From: Stigmatella ashevillena
GTDB lineage: Bacteria > Myxococcota > Myxococcia > Myxococcales > Myxococcaceae
Reading direction: 5' to 3'
Length of the DNA stretch: 64,000 nucleotides
Assembly: GCF_028368975.1 (NCBI RefSeq)
Contig: NZ_JAQNDM010000002.1
Location: 8,984,425 to 9,048,424, forward strand
The first letter of the stretch is position 1, and each line of letters begins with the position of its first letter. Below, one piece after another: positions 24,673 to 32,963 of the stretch. The translations under genes were made by a program, and so were the position numbers. The notes under the pieces were generated by a model, which searched no databases, had not been told where the DNA came from, and saw only the letters and a list, made by a program, of their open reading frames with translations.

Positions 24673-27147
24673 ATGCTCAGAAGAGTCTCATCGAAGCTCC
24701 CCGTATTGGCCACTGTCGCCGGTCTGTGCACGCTCTTTCCGCATGTCTCCGAGGCGGTACCGATTGGGGAGGCGAACACGACTATTTTTGGTCCCAAGGT
24801 GTATGTGTTCGACCCGACCATGCCGGCGGCCGACATCACCAACGTGGCCAACACCGTGTACTCCTCGCTGGAGTCCGCTGAATTCAGCAACCAGCGGTAT
24901 GCGCTGCTCTTCAAGCCGGGCAATTACAACGTTACGTTCAACGTGGGTTTCTATACCCACGTGGCCGGTCTGGGACAAAACCCTGACAACGTTAATATCA
25001 ACGGCGGCGTGAACGTGAACGCCGACTGGGATAACGGCAACGCCACCCGGAACTTCTGGCGCGCCCTCGAGAATTTCGCGGTCACCCCCACCACGGGCCA
25101 GACGCAGATCGCCGTCTCCCAGGCCGCCCCGTTGCGACGTTTGCATATCAAGGGGGAGTTGCACCTGTTCGACTTCGACGCCAACTGGAATGCCGGTTGG
25201 GCGAGCGGTGGATTCCTCGCGGACTCTGTCGTGGATGGTCTGGTCGTTCCCGCCTCGCAGCAGCAGTGGTTCTCCCGCAACAGCCGGTGGGGAGGCTGGA
25301 ACAACGCGGTGTGGAACATGGTGTTCGTGGGCAGCGTCAACACGCCGGCGGCAACGTTCCCGGAGCCGCCCTACACGGTGATCGACCGGACGCCCGTCAT
25401 CCGCGAGAAGCCTTACCTCTACATCAGCAACGCGGGGCAGTACAACGTGTTCGTCCCGGACTTGCAGACGAACACCCAGGGCGTGAGCTGGGCCAATGGC
25501 TCCACGCCGGGAACGTCCATCTCCATCGATCAGTTCTACATTGCCCGGCCGGAGACGACCACGGCCGCCGCCCTCAACACGGCGCTGGGTCAGGGCAAGA
25601 ACCTGCTGTTCACCCCTGGCATCTACCAGCTGAATGAGACGGTTCGCATTACCCGGGCCAACACCGTGGTGCTGGGAATTGGCCTTGCCACGCTGATACC
25701 GAGCAACGGGAATGTGGCCATGTCGGTTGCCGATGTGGACGGCGTGAAGCTCGCGGGTCTGACGTTCGATGGCGGCCCGATCAACTCGCCTTCCGTTCTG
25801 GAAGTCGGCCCCACGGGCAGCTCGGCGAACCACTCTGCCAACCCCACCTCGCTGCATGACATCACGGTCAGAACCGGTGGCGCATCCGTGGGCCGGTATG
25901 ACGTGGGCATCAAGATCAACAGCAACCACGTCATCGGCGACCACTTCTGGCTGTGGCGCGCAGACCACGGGGCGGGCGCTGCCTGGAATACAAACGTTTC
26001 GAAGAACGGTCTGGTCGTCAATGGCTCCAACGTGACGCTGTACGGCCTGTTCAACGAGCACCACAATGAGTACCAGACGCTGTGGAACGGCAACGGCGGC
26101 CGCGTCTACTTCTACCAGTCCGAGATTCCCTACGACGTTCCCAACCAGCCCTCGTGGATGAGCAAGAACGGCACGGTGAATGGGTACGCCTCGTACAAGG
26201 TCGCCGACTCGGTGAGCACCCACGAGGCCTGGGGTCTGGGCGTGTACTCCTACTTCCGGGATGCGGCCGTGAAGCTGGAGAACGCGATCGAGGTTCCCAA
26301 CGTCGCGGGCGTCAAGCTGCACAGCATGACGACCATCTGGTTGAACGGAACGGCCGGCAGCGAAATCACCCATGTCATCAACGGCCTGGGTGGCCGCGTC
26401 TATGGGAGCACGCCCGCGGGGGCCATGCGGCAGACCTACACCAACTTCGCGGGCTCTGGTGCCGCCGACACCGTGGCGCCGAGCGCGCCCACGGGGCTGA
26501 CGGCGACGGCCGTGTCGAGCAGCCAGATCAACCTGAGCTGGGCCGCCTCGACGGACAACGTGGGGGTCACCGGCTATGACATCTACCGTGGCGGCGCGCT
26601 CGTGGCGTCCTCTGCCACGAATTCGTTCAGCAACACGGGCCTGACGGCCTCGACGGTCTACAGCTACACGGTGCGGGCGAAGGATGCGGCCGGGAACGTT
26701 TCGGCCGCCAGCAACACCGCCAGCGCCACCACGCAGTCGGGTGGCAGCACGGGCGCGCCGCTGGCGCGCACCGGGTGGACCGCCACCTCGACGCCGACGA
26801 GCGGTGAGCCCGCGTCGGCCCTGCTGGATGGCAACATGGCCACGCGCTGGACCACGGGCACGCCGATGGTGGCGGGTCAGTCGATCACCGTGGACATGCA
26901 GGCGGCGAGGACCTTCAACAAGGTCGTCCTGGATTCCACGGGCAGCGACTTGGATTACGCCCGCGGCTACGAAGTGCACGTTTCGAACGACGGAGCGAAC
27001 TGGGGCAGCGCCATCGCCACGGGAACGGGCACCGGGCCGGTGCTCACGGTCACCTTCACGGCGAGGACGGCCCGCTACGTCCGGGTGACGCAGACCGGCA
27101 CGAATTCGAGCTGGTGGTCCGCTCGCGAATTCAACGTGTACTACTAA
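24673..27147 (+). CDS. Secreted beta-helix protein with FN3 and F5/8 (CBM32-like) domains
   Basis: An 824-residue secreted protein. GGAGG at 24661-24665 sets ATG 24673; a GTG at 24658 overlaps that site. Signal peptide about 1-28. Residues about 30-590 look like a right-handed pectin-lyase-type beta-helix (LLFKPGNYNV, VAGLGQNP, LLFTPGIYQLNETVRI, GVKLAGLTFDGG). An FN3 domain follows about 600-690 (APTGLTATAVSSSQINLSW) and an F5/8-type/CBM32 domain about 694-824 (PASALLDGNMATRWTTG, FNKVVLDS, ARYVRVTQTG). It is likely a polysaccharide-active enzyme or binder. The glycoside hydrolase family cannot be fixed by eye. Confidence 0.85.
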   Translation: MLRRVSSKLPVLATVAGLCTLFPHVSEAVPIGEANTTIFGPKVYVFDPTMPAADITNVANTVYSSLESAEFSNQRYALLFKPGNYNVTFNVGFYTHVAGLGQNPDNVNINGGVNVNADWDNGNATRNFWRALENFAVTPTTGQTQIAVSQAAPLRRLHIKGELHLFDFDANWNAGWASGGFLADSVVDGLVVPASQQQWFSRNSRWGGWNNAVWNMVFVGSVNTPAATFPEPPYTVIDRTPVIREKPYLYISNAGQYNVFVPDLQTNTQGVSWANGSTPGTSISIDQFYIARPETTTAAALNTALGQGKNLLFTPGIYQLNETVRITRANTVVLGIGLATLIPSNGNVAMSVADVDGVKLAGLTFDGGPINSPSVLEVGPTGSSANHSANPTSLHDITVRTGGASVGRYDVGIKINSNHVIGDHFWLWRADHGAGAAWNTNVSKNGLVVNGSNVTLYGLFNEHHNEYQTLWNGNGGRVYFYQSEIPYDVPNQPSWMSKNGTVNGYASYKVADSVSTHEAWGLGVYSYFRDAAVKLENAIEVPNVAGVKLHSMTTIWLNGTAGSEITHVINGLGGRVYGSTPAGAMRQTYTNFAGSGAADTVAPSAPTGLTATAVSSSQINLSWAASTDNVGVTGYDIYRGGALVASSATNSFSNTGLTASTVYSYTVRAKDAAGNVSAASNTASATTQSGGSTGAPLARTGWTATSTPTSGEPASALLDGNMATRWTTGTPMVAGQSITVDMQAARTFNKVVLDSTGSDLDYARGYEVHVSNDGANWGSAIATGTGTGPVLTVTFTARTARYVRVTQTGTNSSWWSAREFNVYY

Positions 27148-27176
27148 CGCATCAGTTCTGGATGCTTGCAGCGCAG

Positions 27177-27211
27177 CGGCCTTGCTTCGGGAGTTCTCTG
27201 AAGCAAGGCCG
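27177..27211. terminator. Perfect 12-bp hairpin between convergent genes
   Basis: CGGCCTTGCTTC (27177-27188) and GAAGCAAGGCCG (27200-27211) are exact complements around an 11-base loop. The hairpin sits between the stops of the beta-helix gene (+) and the HEAT-like lipoprotein gene (-). The right arm is followed by TTGTG rather than a long U-run. A bidirectional terminator is the natural reading. Confidence 0.7.
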
Positions 27212-27231
27212 TTGTGCGTCTCGGGAGGGGC

Positions 27232-28347
27232 TCAGTGCTTCCGGGGAGCGGCCTTCGGTTTCGCGTCCTCGGCGGCCCGCGTCTCCTTCACCCACGCGCG
27301 CCAGGCTTCGACGTCGCTGCCGAAGTCTTTCCCAGAGAGGGCCTGGAGCGCCTTGAGCGCGACCTCACGATCGATGATCTGCCGCTGGCCAGCCATCTCC
27401 AGGAGCACGTCGCCCGCGTCGCGCAGGGCGCGCCCCCGGATGGACGGATCCTTCTCCGCGAGCGCCTGGAGCATGGCGCCGGCCTTGTTCCGGTCGCTGA
27501 TGAGCGGCCCATGGAGGGCGCGCAGCACCGGCTCCAGGGGCAGCAGCGCCCGGTCCGCGCCCTGCTGCGCCTGCCAGAGCACCCGCATCGCGGCGTTGCG
27601 CGGCGCCTCGCCCGCGTCATTCATGGAGGGCACGAGCGCCTGGATGAGCTCCTCGCGCGAGCGCCCATACGCCAGCAGGTAGGCGGCCGTGGCGCGCTTC
27701 TCCGGGTCTTTGTCGGTGCGCAGGACCTGCACCAGCTCCGCGAGGTGGTGAGGAACTCCTTCCACGAGGGGCTCCTCCAGTGGGAGGAGCCTGGGGTCCG
27801 TGGCGCCATAGAAGCAGTGAAAGGCCCGAGGGCAGGCGGTATCCTTCGAGGAGATTTCGCCCGCGTTGACGAGCTTCCACATCCGCGAGTGGTACGCATT
27901 CCACGCGGCCAGCAAGCCGGCGGGATCCACTGCGGAACCGGTGGGCTCCGGGGCATAGGCGAGCCGCCACTCGTCGCCCTTGTCCACGAGGTCCACCGTG
28001 ACGGCCACGGTCTTGTTCGCTTCGTAGTTCGTGACCGAGGTGCGCACGAAGGCGGGGGAGAAGCGCTCCTGGAGCCGTGCCTTGCCTTCTTGGAGGGCCT
28101 TGATGAAATCACCCGCCGCCATGTCCACGTCCGTGCCCGGGGCGGGCAGCCCCATGAAGCACTCCAGGACTTGCTCCTTGGGCAGGTGTGTGCCGAAGAC
28201 CTCGATGCCCTCGTAGCGGTAGACGTAGGAGGGGGTCGGCTCGGTGGGGCGCTCCTGGGCCACCGGGGTGAGGCCCGGGGCCGTGGACGGTGAGGTGGCA
28301 CAGGCGGAGGAGAGCGCCACCCAGGCGGCGCAGAGTGTGCGGTTCAT
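27232..28347 (-). CDS. Predicted lipoprotein with HEAT-like helical repeats
   Basis: A 371-residue lipoprotein: MNRTLCAAWVALSSAC, lipobox SSAC, followed by a Thr/Pro-rich linker. The N-terminal half is mixed; the C-terminal half (about 185-345) is a run of helix pairs such as LAELVQVLRTDKDPEKRATAAYLLAYG and REVALKALQALSG, typical of HEAT-like armadillo repeats. The C-terminus is Lys/Arg-rich (KPKAAPRKH). Function unknown; HEAT lipoproteins usually scaffold protein complexes at the envelope. A GTG at 28356 is an alternative start. Confidence 0.78.
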   Translation of the reverse strand: MNRTLCAAWVALSSACATSPSTAPGLTPVAQERPTEPTPSYVYRYEGIEVFGTHLPKEQVLECFMGLPAPGTDVDMAAGDFIKALQEGKARLQERFSPAFVRTSVTNYEANKTVAVTVDLVDKGDEWRLAYAPEPTGSAVDPAGLLAAWNAYHSRMWKLVNAGEISSKDTACPRAFHCFYGATDPRLLPLEEPLVEGVPHHLAELVQVLRTDKDPEKRATAAYLLAYGRSREELIQALVPSMNDAGEAPRNAAMRVLWQAQQGADRALLPLEPVLRALHGPLISDRNKAGAMLQALAEKDPSIRGRALRDAGDVLLEMAGQRQIIDREVALKALQALSGKDFGSDVEAWRAWVKETRAAEDAKPKAAPRKH

Positions 28348-28388
28348 GGGGGGCACGTCACCACGCCCACGTCATTCGGAACAATCCC

Positions 28389-29198
28389 TTAGGTCCCAAA
28401 GGAGCGGATGGCCTCCACCACCTGCTCCCATTCCGGAGCCAGTGGGTTGATGACCTCGAAGTGCGCGGCGTTGGGCAGGGTGACGAGCTGGACGTCATCC
28501 CCCAGCGCGGCGGCACGGGCCTGGTAGGCCACACTCAGCGACAGCGGGATGATGTTGTCCTGGGTGCCGTGGAGGAGCACCTGGCGGACGCCCAGCGGCA
28601 CCAACGCCATCGGCGAGCCCAGCCGGTAGGGTTCGGGGCACTGGGAGGGCGGGCCTCCGGCGAACGTCTCGACGATGCCGTCCCCCAGACCCAACTCCTG
28701 CGCGCGCACAAGGTCCGACACCGCCGCGAGCGAGACGACGCCGCGCATGGGAAGCGGGGCGGGGTGGTGGTGAGGTTGTCCGGGGAGGAAGCGATGGCGC
28801 GCGGCGAGCCACAGGCCGAGGTGGCCTCCCGCCGAGTGTCCCAACACCACCACCCGGTCCAGGTCCAGCGGCCAGGAGTTCGCGAGGGTCCGCAGGTGGT
28901 CCGCTCCCCGCGCGACATCCTCCAGCGTTCCGGGCCAGCCGCCTCCGGGGTGGCCCACGCGCCGGTACTCCAGGCTCCAGGTCGCAAAGCCCCTCTTCGC
29001 GAGGTCCGCGCACAGGTGGCCCACATGCTCCAGGCCATATCGGGCGCGCCAGAAGCCGCCATGCACCACCAGCACGACGGGATGGGGGCCCGCCCCTGGG
29101 GGCAGGCGCAGCTCTCCGAAGTGGTGCTCTCCGTCTCCATACGGCAGCCGGGCGTCCGCCGCTGGGGGCGGCGCGTCGAGCATCCAGAGGGGATTCAT
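28389..29198 (-). CDS. Alpha/beta hydrolase, esterase / kynurenine formamidase-like
   Basis: A 269-residue alpha/beta hydrolase. HGGFW (46-50) supplies the oxyanion hole of the HSL/BD-FAE type. GHSAGG has nucleophile Ser122; HGTQDNIIPLS carries the probable acid; AAHFEVINP carries the His. The HGGxW-GHSAGG combination resembles kynurenine formamidases and feruloyl/acetyl esterases. No signal peptide. It precedes the HEAT-like lipoprotein on the same strand with a 41-base gap and follows the cNMP-binding gene by nine bases, so the three may share a transcript. Confidence 0.85.
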   Translation of the reverse strand: MNPLWMLDAPPPAADARLPYGDGEHHFGELRLPPGAGPHPVVLVVHGGFWRARYGLEHVGHLCADLAKRGFATWSLEYRRVGHPGGGWPGTLEDVARGADHLRTLANSWPLDLDRVVVLGHSAGGHLGLWLAARHRFLPGQPHHHPAPLPMRGVVSLAAVSDLVRAQELGLGDGIVETFAGGPPSQCPEPYRLGSPMALVPLGVRQVLLHGTQDNIIPLSLSVAYQARAAALGDDVQLVTLPNAAHFEVINPLAPEWEQVVEAIRSFGT

Positions 29199-29207
29199 GT
29201 CCGCGTC

Positions 29208-29666
29208 CTAGAAGCGGGAGGTGGCGAAGAAGAGCTTGAGCCGATCATTGCTCTCGCGGAGCCGGTCGGAAAGGGTGCGGACGAAGGTCCAGAGCAGCAC
29301 GTAGGCCAGCTCTTTGTCGGTGAACATCAACTGGTCCAGCAAATCCCTCTGGATGACCCACACCGTGCACTCCGTGTGGGCGATGGCGTCCGCCGAGCGC
29401 GGGTTATCCGTGATGACGGTCATTTCCCCGAAATACTGGCCTTCTTCCAGGATGCCGAGGGCTTCTTCGCCAATTCCCGGCACGTTCTTGGAGATGCGCA
29501 CCTTGCCCTTGGCGACGATGAACATTTCCTGGCCGGTTTCACCCTCCCGGAACAGGAAAGTTCCCCGGGGGTATGAGCGGGGATGGGCGATGGAGGCCAC
29601 CTTGGCGAGCTGGCCCTGGGTCAAGCCCTCGAAGAGCGCAACCTTTTTAAGGGCTGTGGCATCCAT
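29208..29666 (-). CDS. Stand-alone cyclic nucleotide-binding protein
   Basis: A 152-residue protein made of one CRP-like cNMP-binding fold (FREGETGQEMFIVAKGKVRIS, LGILEEGQYFGEMTVI, NPRSADAIAHTEC) plus a C-terminal helix. The phosphate-binding cassette FGEMTVITDNPRSADA keeps Glu and Arg, so ligand binding is plausible. There is no HTH output domain, so it is not a classical CRP regulator and probably acts by protein contact. GAAGG upstream supports ATG 29666. It is divergent from trxB with 71 bases between. Confidence 0.87.
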   Translation of the reverse strand: MDATALKKVALFEGLTQGQLAKVASIAHPRSYPRGTFLFREGETGQEMFIVAKGKVRISKNVPGIGEEALGILEEGQYFGEMTVITDNPRSADAIAHTECTVWVIQRDLLDQLMFTDKELAYVLLWTFVRTLSDRLRESNDRLKLFFATSRF

Positions 29667-29737
29667 GGAGACACCTTCGTACCACGCGTCCGAGACGCTC
29701 TGGTACTTTCCGGCCCCTTTCTGAAGGAGCAATCACC

Positions 29738-30700
29738 GTGGCGGACGAGAAGATCAACAAGGTCACCATCATTGGCTCGGGGCCCGCGGGCTACACCGCG
29801 GCCGTCTATGCGGCACGCGCCAACCTGGAGCCGGTGATGTTCGCGGGCGGCCCCACCATGGACGACCCCCAGCGGGTTCCGGGCGGGCAGCTCATGGTCA
29901 CCACGGATGTGGAGAACTACCCCGGCTTCCCCGAGGGCATCACCGGTCCGGAGTTGATGGAGCGCTTCCAGAAGCAGGCCGAGCGCTTTGGCACCCAGAT
30001 CCACATGGAGAACGTCGTCAAGGTGGACCTCTCCTCGCGCCCCTTCCTCATCCAGGGCGAGAGTGCCAGCTACCGCTCGGAGTCGATCATCATCGCCACG
30101 GGCGCCTCCGCCAAGTGGCTGAACGTCAAGGGAGAGGACCGCTACAAGAACCGCGGCGTGTCTGCGTGTGCCACGTGCGACGGGGCCTTCTTCAAGAAGC
30201 AGGACGTGCTGGTGGTGGGCGGCGGCGACACGGCCATGGAAGAGGCCACCTACCTGGCGAAGATCGTCAACCATGTCACGTTGCTGCACCGGCGGGACAC
30301 GCTGCGCGCCTCGAAGATCATGCAGGAGCGCGTGCTGAAGAACCCGAAGATCACCGTCATGTGGAACAGCGCGGTGGATGAGGTGGTGGGCAACGAGAAG
30401 GGGATGACGGGCGCGGTGGTGCGCAATCTGAAGACGAACGACACCCAGTTGCTCAACGCCCATGGCCTGTTCGTCGCCATCGGCCACACGCCCAACACGC
30501 AGCTCTTCCAGGGCGTGCTGGAGATGCACCCGAGCGGCTACCTCAAGACGGAGCCGGGCTCTACCCGCACCAACGTCGAGGGCGTCTTTGCCTGTGGCGA
30601 TGTGCAGGACAGCACCTACCGGCAGGCCATCACCGCGGCGGGCACCGGGTGTATGGCGGCCATCGAAGTGGAGCGCTGGCTCATCGAACAGGGCAAGTGA
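29738..30700 (+). CDS. trxB: Thioredoxin reductase
   Basis: A 320-residue NADPH-dependent flavoenzyme reducing thioredoxin. FAD motif GSGPAG (13-18), redox pair C144-A-T-C147, NADPH motif GGGDTA (161-166) and C-terminal FAD motif GVFACGDVQD are all intact. GTG start at 29738 has AAGGAG upstream. Length matches low-molecular-weight bacterial TrxB. It is the first gene of a plus-strand run with the PLP enzyme and moaC; no thioredoxin gene is nearby. Confidence 0.97.
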   Translation: MADEKINKVTIIGSGPAGYTAAVYAARANLEPVMFAGGPTMDDPQRVPGGQLMVTTDVENYPGFPEGITGPELMERFQKQAERFGTQIHMENVVKVDLSSRPFLIQGESASYRSESIIIATGASAKWLNVKGEDRYKNRGVSACATCDGAFFKKQDVLVVGGGDTAMEEATYLAKIVNHVTLLHRRDTLRASKIMQERVLKNPKITVMWNSAVDEVVGNEKGMTGAVVRNLKTNDTQLLNAHGLFVAIGHTPNTQLFQGVLEMHPSGYLKTEPGSTRTNVEGVFACGDVQDSTYRQAITAAGTGCMAAIEVERWLIEQGK

Positions 30701-30728
30701 CGGCGGCGCTGCACCGGGACGACAGCCT

Positions 30729-31919
30729 ATGAGTTCGACGCGATTGAAGACGGTGGCGGTGCACGCGGGCAGCCGGCTGGCGGACAGCAAGTCCCAGCCG
30801 TTGGTGCCCGCCATCCACATGTCCACCGTGGGGTGGTTCGACAGCAGCGAGGACCTGGACGGGGCGCTGGACGGCAAGGACTACGTCTACTCGCGCATCA
30901 GCGCCCAGAACACCGCGCTGCTGGAGGAGGCGGTGGCGGCGCTGGAGGGGGCCGAAGCTTGCGTCTCCTATGCCAGTGGCATGGCGGCGCTCCGGGCCGT
31001 CTTCGAGGCGCAGAACCTCCAGCGGGGAGACCGGGTGGTGATGCCCGGGGATGGGTACGGCGTCACGCGCGCGCTCTACAAGGCCCTGTGTGCCCGCCTG
31101 GGCGTGGAGCTTCACGCCCTGTCCCTGTCCGAGGCCCAGGCCCCCGGGCGCATCGTCGAATTGCGGCCGAAGTTCGTGCTCGCCGAGAGCATCACCAACC
31201 CGCTGCTGTCCGTGCCGGACATCCGGGCCCTGGCGCAGGCCTGCGAGAAGGTGGGCGCGGCGCTCGCGGTGGATGCCACCTTCCCCTCTCCTTATGGGCA
31301 GCGGGCCCTGTCGCTCGGGGCCCACTATGCCGTTCAGTCCGCGACGAAGTGGCTCAATGGACACAGCGATGCCCTGGCGGGCACGGTCAGCGCCTCGCGC
31401 GAGAGGCTGGCCCCGCTGCGCTCCATGCGCCTGCTGGCCGGGGATGTGCTGGGGCCTTTCGAGGCTTGGCTCACCCTCCGAGGGCTGCGCACGTTGCCGG
31501 TGCGCATGAAGGCCCACTGCGAGCATGCAGCGCACGTGGCCCGGCGCCTGGCGGAGTCTCCCGTGTTGGAGCGGGTCTATTACCCGGGCCTGCCATCCCA
31601 TCCAGACCATGCCGTGGCCAAGGCGGTGCTGGAGGGAGGGTTCGGCCCCATGGTGGCCTTTGAAATCAAGGGCGCGGACCGGGCGGAGTCCTTCCGCGTG
31701 CTGGAGTCGCTGCGGCTGGCGCGCCCGGGGCCTTCGCTCGGGGACGTGTGCACGCTGGTGATGCATGCGGCCAGCGCCAGCGCGCGCCGGATGACGCCCG
31801 AGGAGCGCGCGGCGGCGGGGATCCGCGAGAGCCTCATCCGGGTGTCGGTGGGGTTGGAGGATCCGGACGACATCGTGGAGGATCTGCTCGGCGCGGTAGA
31901 GCGGAGGCGGACGCCGTGA
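30729..31919 (+). CDS. Cys/Met-metabolism PLP-dependent enzyme (cystathionine gamma-synthase/lyase type)
   Basis: A 396-residue fold-type I PLP enzyme of the Cys/Met metabolism family. The PLP lysine is Lys207 in SATKWLNGHSD, with Asp182 (VDATFPSP) holding the pyridine nitrogen. N-terminal VHAG (10-13) and C-terminal IRVSVGLEDPDDIVEDL are family marks. Whether it is a synthase, gamma-lyase or O-acyl-homoserine sulfhydrylase cannot be told by eye. It sits 28 bases after trxB, and its stop overlaps the moaC start by four bases (GTGA), so translation is probably coupled. Confidence 0.9.
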   Translation: MSSTRLKTVAVHAGSRLADSKSQPLVPAIHMSTVGWFDSSEDLDGALDGKDYVYSRISAQNTALLEEAVAALEGAEACVSYASGMAALRAVFEAQNLQRGDRVVMPGDGYGVTRALYKALCARLGVELHALSLSEAQAPGRIVELRPKFVLAESITNPLLSVPDIRALAQACEKVGAALAVDATFPSPYGQRALSLGAHYAVQSATKWLNGHSDALAGTVSASRERLAPLRSMRLLAGDVLGPFEAWLTLRGLRTLPVRMKAHCEHAAHVARRLAESPVLERVYYPGLPSHPDHAVAKAVLEGGFGPMVAFEIKGADRAESFRVLESLRLARPGPSLGDVCTLVMHAASASARRMTPEERAAAGIRESLIRVSVGLEDPDDIVEDLLGAVERRRTP

Positions 31920-32362
31920 AGATGGTGGATGTGGGTGGCAAGAAGAAGACCGGACGGGTGGCGGTGGCCGTCGCGCGTCTGCGGATGCTCGCCGCGACAC
32001 TCGAGCGCATCCAGCAGGGCAAGGTGGAGAAGGGGGATGTGCTGGCCGCGGCGCGGCTGGCCGGCATCATGGCCGCCAAGCGGACCCCGGATGTGGTGCC
32101 GTTGTGCCACCCCATCGCGCTCTCGGGTGTGGAGGTGACGCTGGCCCCGTTCGAGGCAGGGCTGGAGGTGCGTGTCGAGGTCCGCACGGTGGACCGCACG
32201 GGCGTGGAGATGGAGGCCCTGACCGCTGCGTGCGCGGCGGCCCTCACCGTCTACGACATGTGCAAGAGCGTGGACCGGGGCATGGTCATCGAGAACGTGC
32301 AGCTCGAGCACAAGTCCGGGGGCCGCTCGGGCACCTGGAACCGGAAGCCCTCGAAGCGGTAG
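31916..32362 (+). CDS. moaC: Cyclic pyranopterin monophosphate synthase
   Basis: A 148-residue MoaC, catalysing conversion of 3',8-cyclo-7,8-dihydro-GTP to cPMP in molybdenum cofactor synthesis. Signatures: MVDVGGKKKTGRVA at the start, LCHPI (active-site Cys/His), VEMEALTA and YDMCKSVDRGM with the catalytic Asp/Lys. It is slightly shorter than the E. coli enzyme at the N-terminus. GTG at 31916 with GGAGG upstream overlaps the previous stop; ATG 31922 is an alternative. No other moa/moe gene is in the window. Confidence 0.95.
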   Translation: MKMVDVGGKKKTGRVAVAVARLRMLAATLERIQQGKVEKGDVLAAARLAGIMAAKRTPDVVPLCHPIALSGVEVTLAPFEAGLEVRVEVRTVDRTGVEMEALTAACAAALTVYDMCKSVDRGMVIENVQLEHKSGGRSGTWNRKPSKR

Positions 32363-32390
32363 AGCCCCTGCTCCCGGAGGTTGGGGGGGG

Positions 32391-32948
32391 TTACCGCGCG
32401 GCCTCCGCGCGGAGCCGTTCCAGGAAGAAGGCGACCACCACCATGGCGTGGGTGATGTGGCCCTCGAGGATGAGGCGCGGCACGTCCGCGTGGGGGTGGA
32501 GCTCCACGAGGAGGTCTTCTCCCTCGTCCGGGCGGCCCCCGTGGTGCTTCACGCAGTCGAGCGCGAGAAAGGAGTAGCACCGGTTGCCTTGCAAGGCGGG
32601 GTTGGGGTTCACGTCGCCCAGCGCCACCACCCGGGAGGCCACGTAGCCCGTCTCCTCTTCCAGCTCCCGCGCGGCCGCCACCGCGGGGTCCTCCCCTGCG
32701 TCCACGAGCCCACCGGGGATCTCCAGGGTGCTCTGGCAGGTGCCGAAGCGGAACTGCCGCACCAGGACCAGCTGGTCTTCGGGCGTCAGGGCGATGACGT
32801 TCACCCAATCCGGGGTGTCGATGAGCAGGCGCGGATGCTCGTGGCCCGTGCGGGGATCGGCGAAGATGTCGTTGCGGACCTTCGCGATGCGGTAGTCATG
32901 CTCGAGGCCGCGGCGCAGGCGCAGCCAGGGACGGGGATTCTGGGACAC
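32391..32948 (-). CDS. Nudix hydrolase (ADP-sugar pyrophosphatase-like)
   Basis: A 185-residue Nudix enzyme. The Nudix box runs from GGLVDAGED to ARELEEETGY and fits GX5EX7REUXEEXGU exactly. Upstream RLLIDTPDWVNVIALTP and the EIPGG lead-in resemble ADP-ribose/ADP-sugar pyrophosphatases. It would hydrolyse a nucleoside-diphosphate derivative in the cytoplasm. It follows the SirB1-like gene on the same strand by 15 bases and converges with moaC. Confidence 0.92.
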   Translation of the reverse strand: MSQNPRPWLRLRRGLEHDYRIAKVRNDIFADPRTGHEHPRLLIDTPDWVNVIALTPEDQLVLVRQFRFGTCQSTLEIPGGLVDAGEDPAVAAARELEEETGYVASRVVALGDVNPNPALQGNRCYSFLALDCVKHHGGRPDEGEDLLVELHPHADVPRLILEGHITHAMVVVAFFLERLRAEAAR

Positions 32949-32963
32949 GGGCGCCTCCAGGCG

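Noticed and set aside
27177-27211. Inverted repeat as the end of an insertion sequence
   Set aside because: No transposase gene or target duplication; position between convergent stops fits a terminator.
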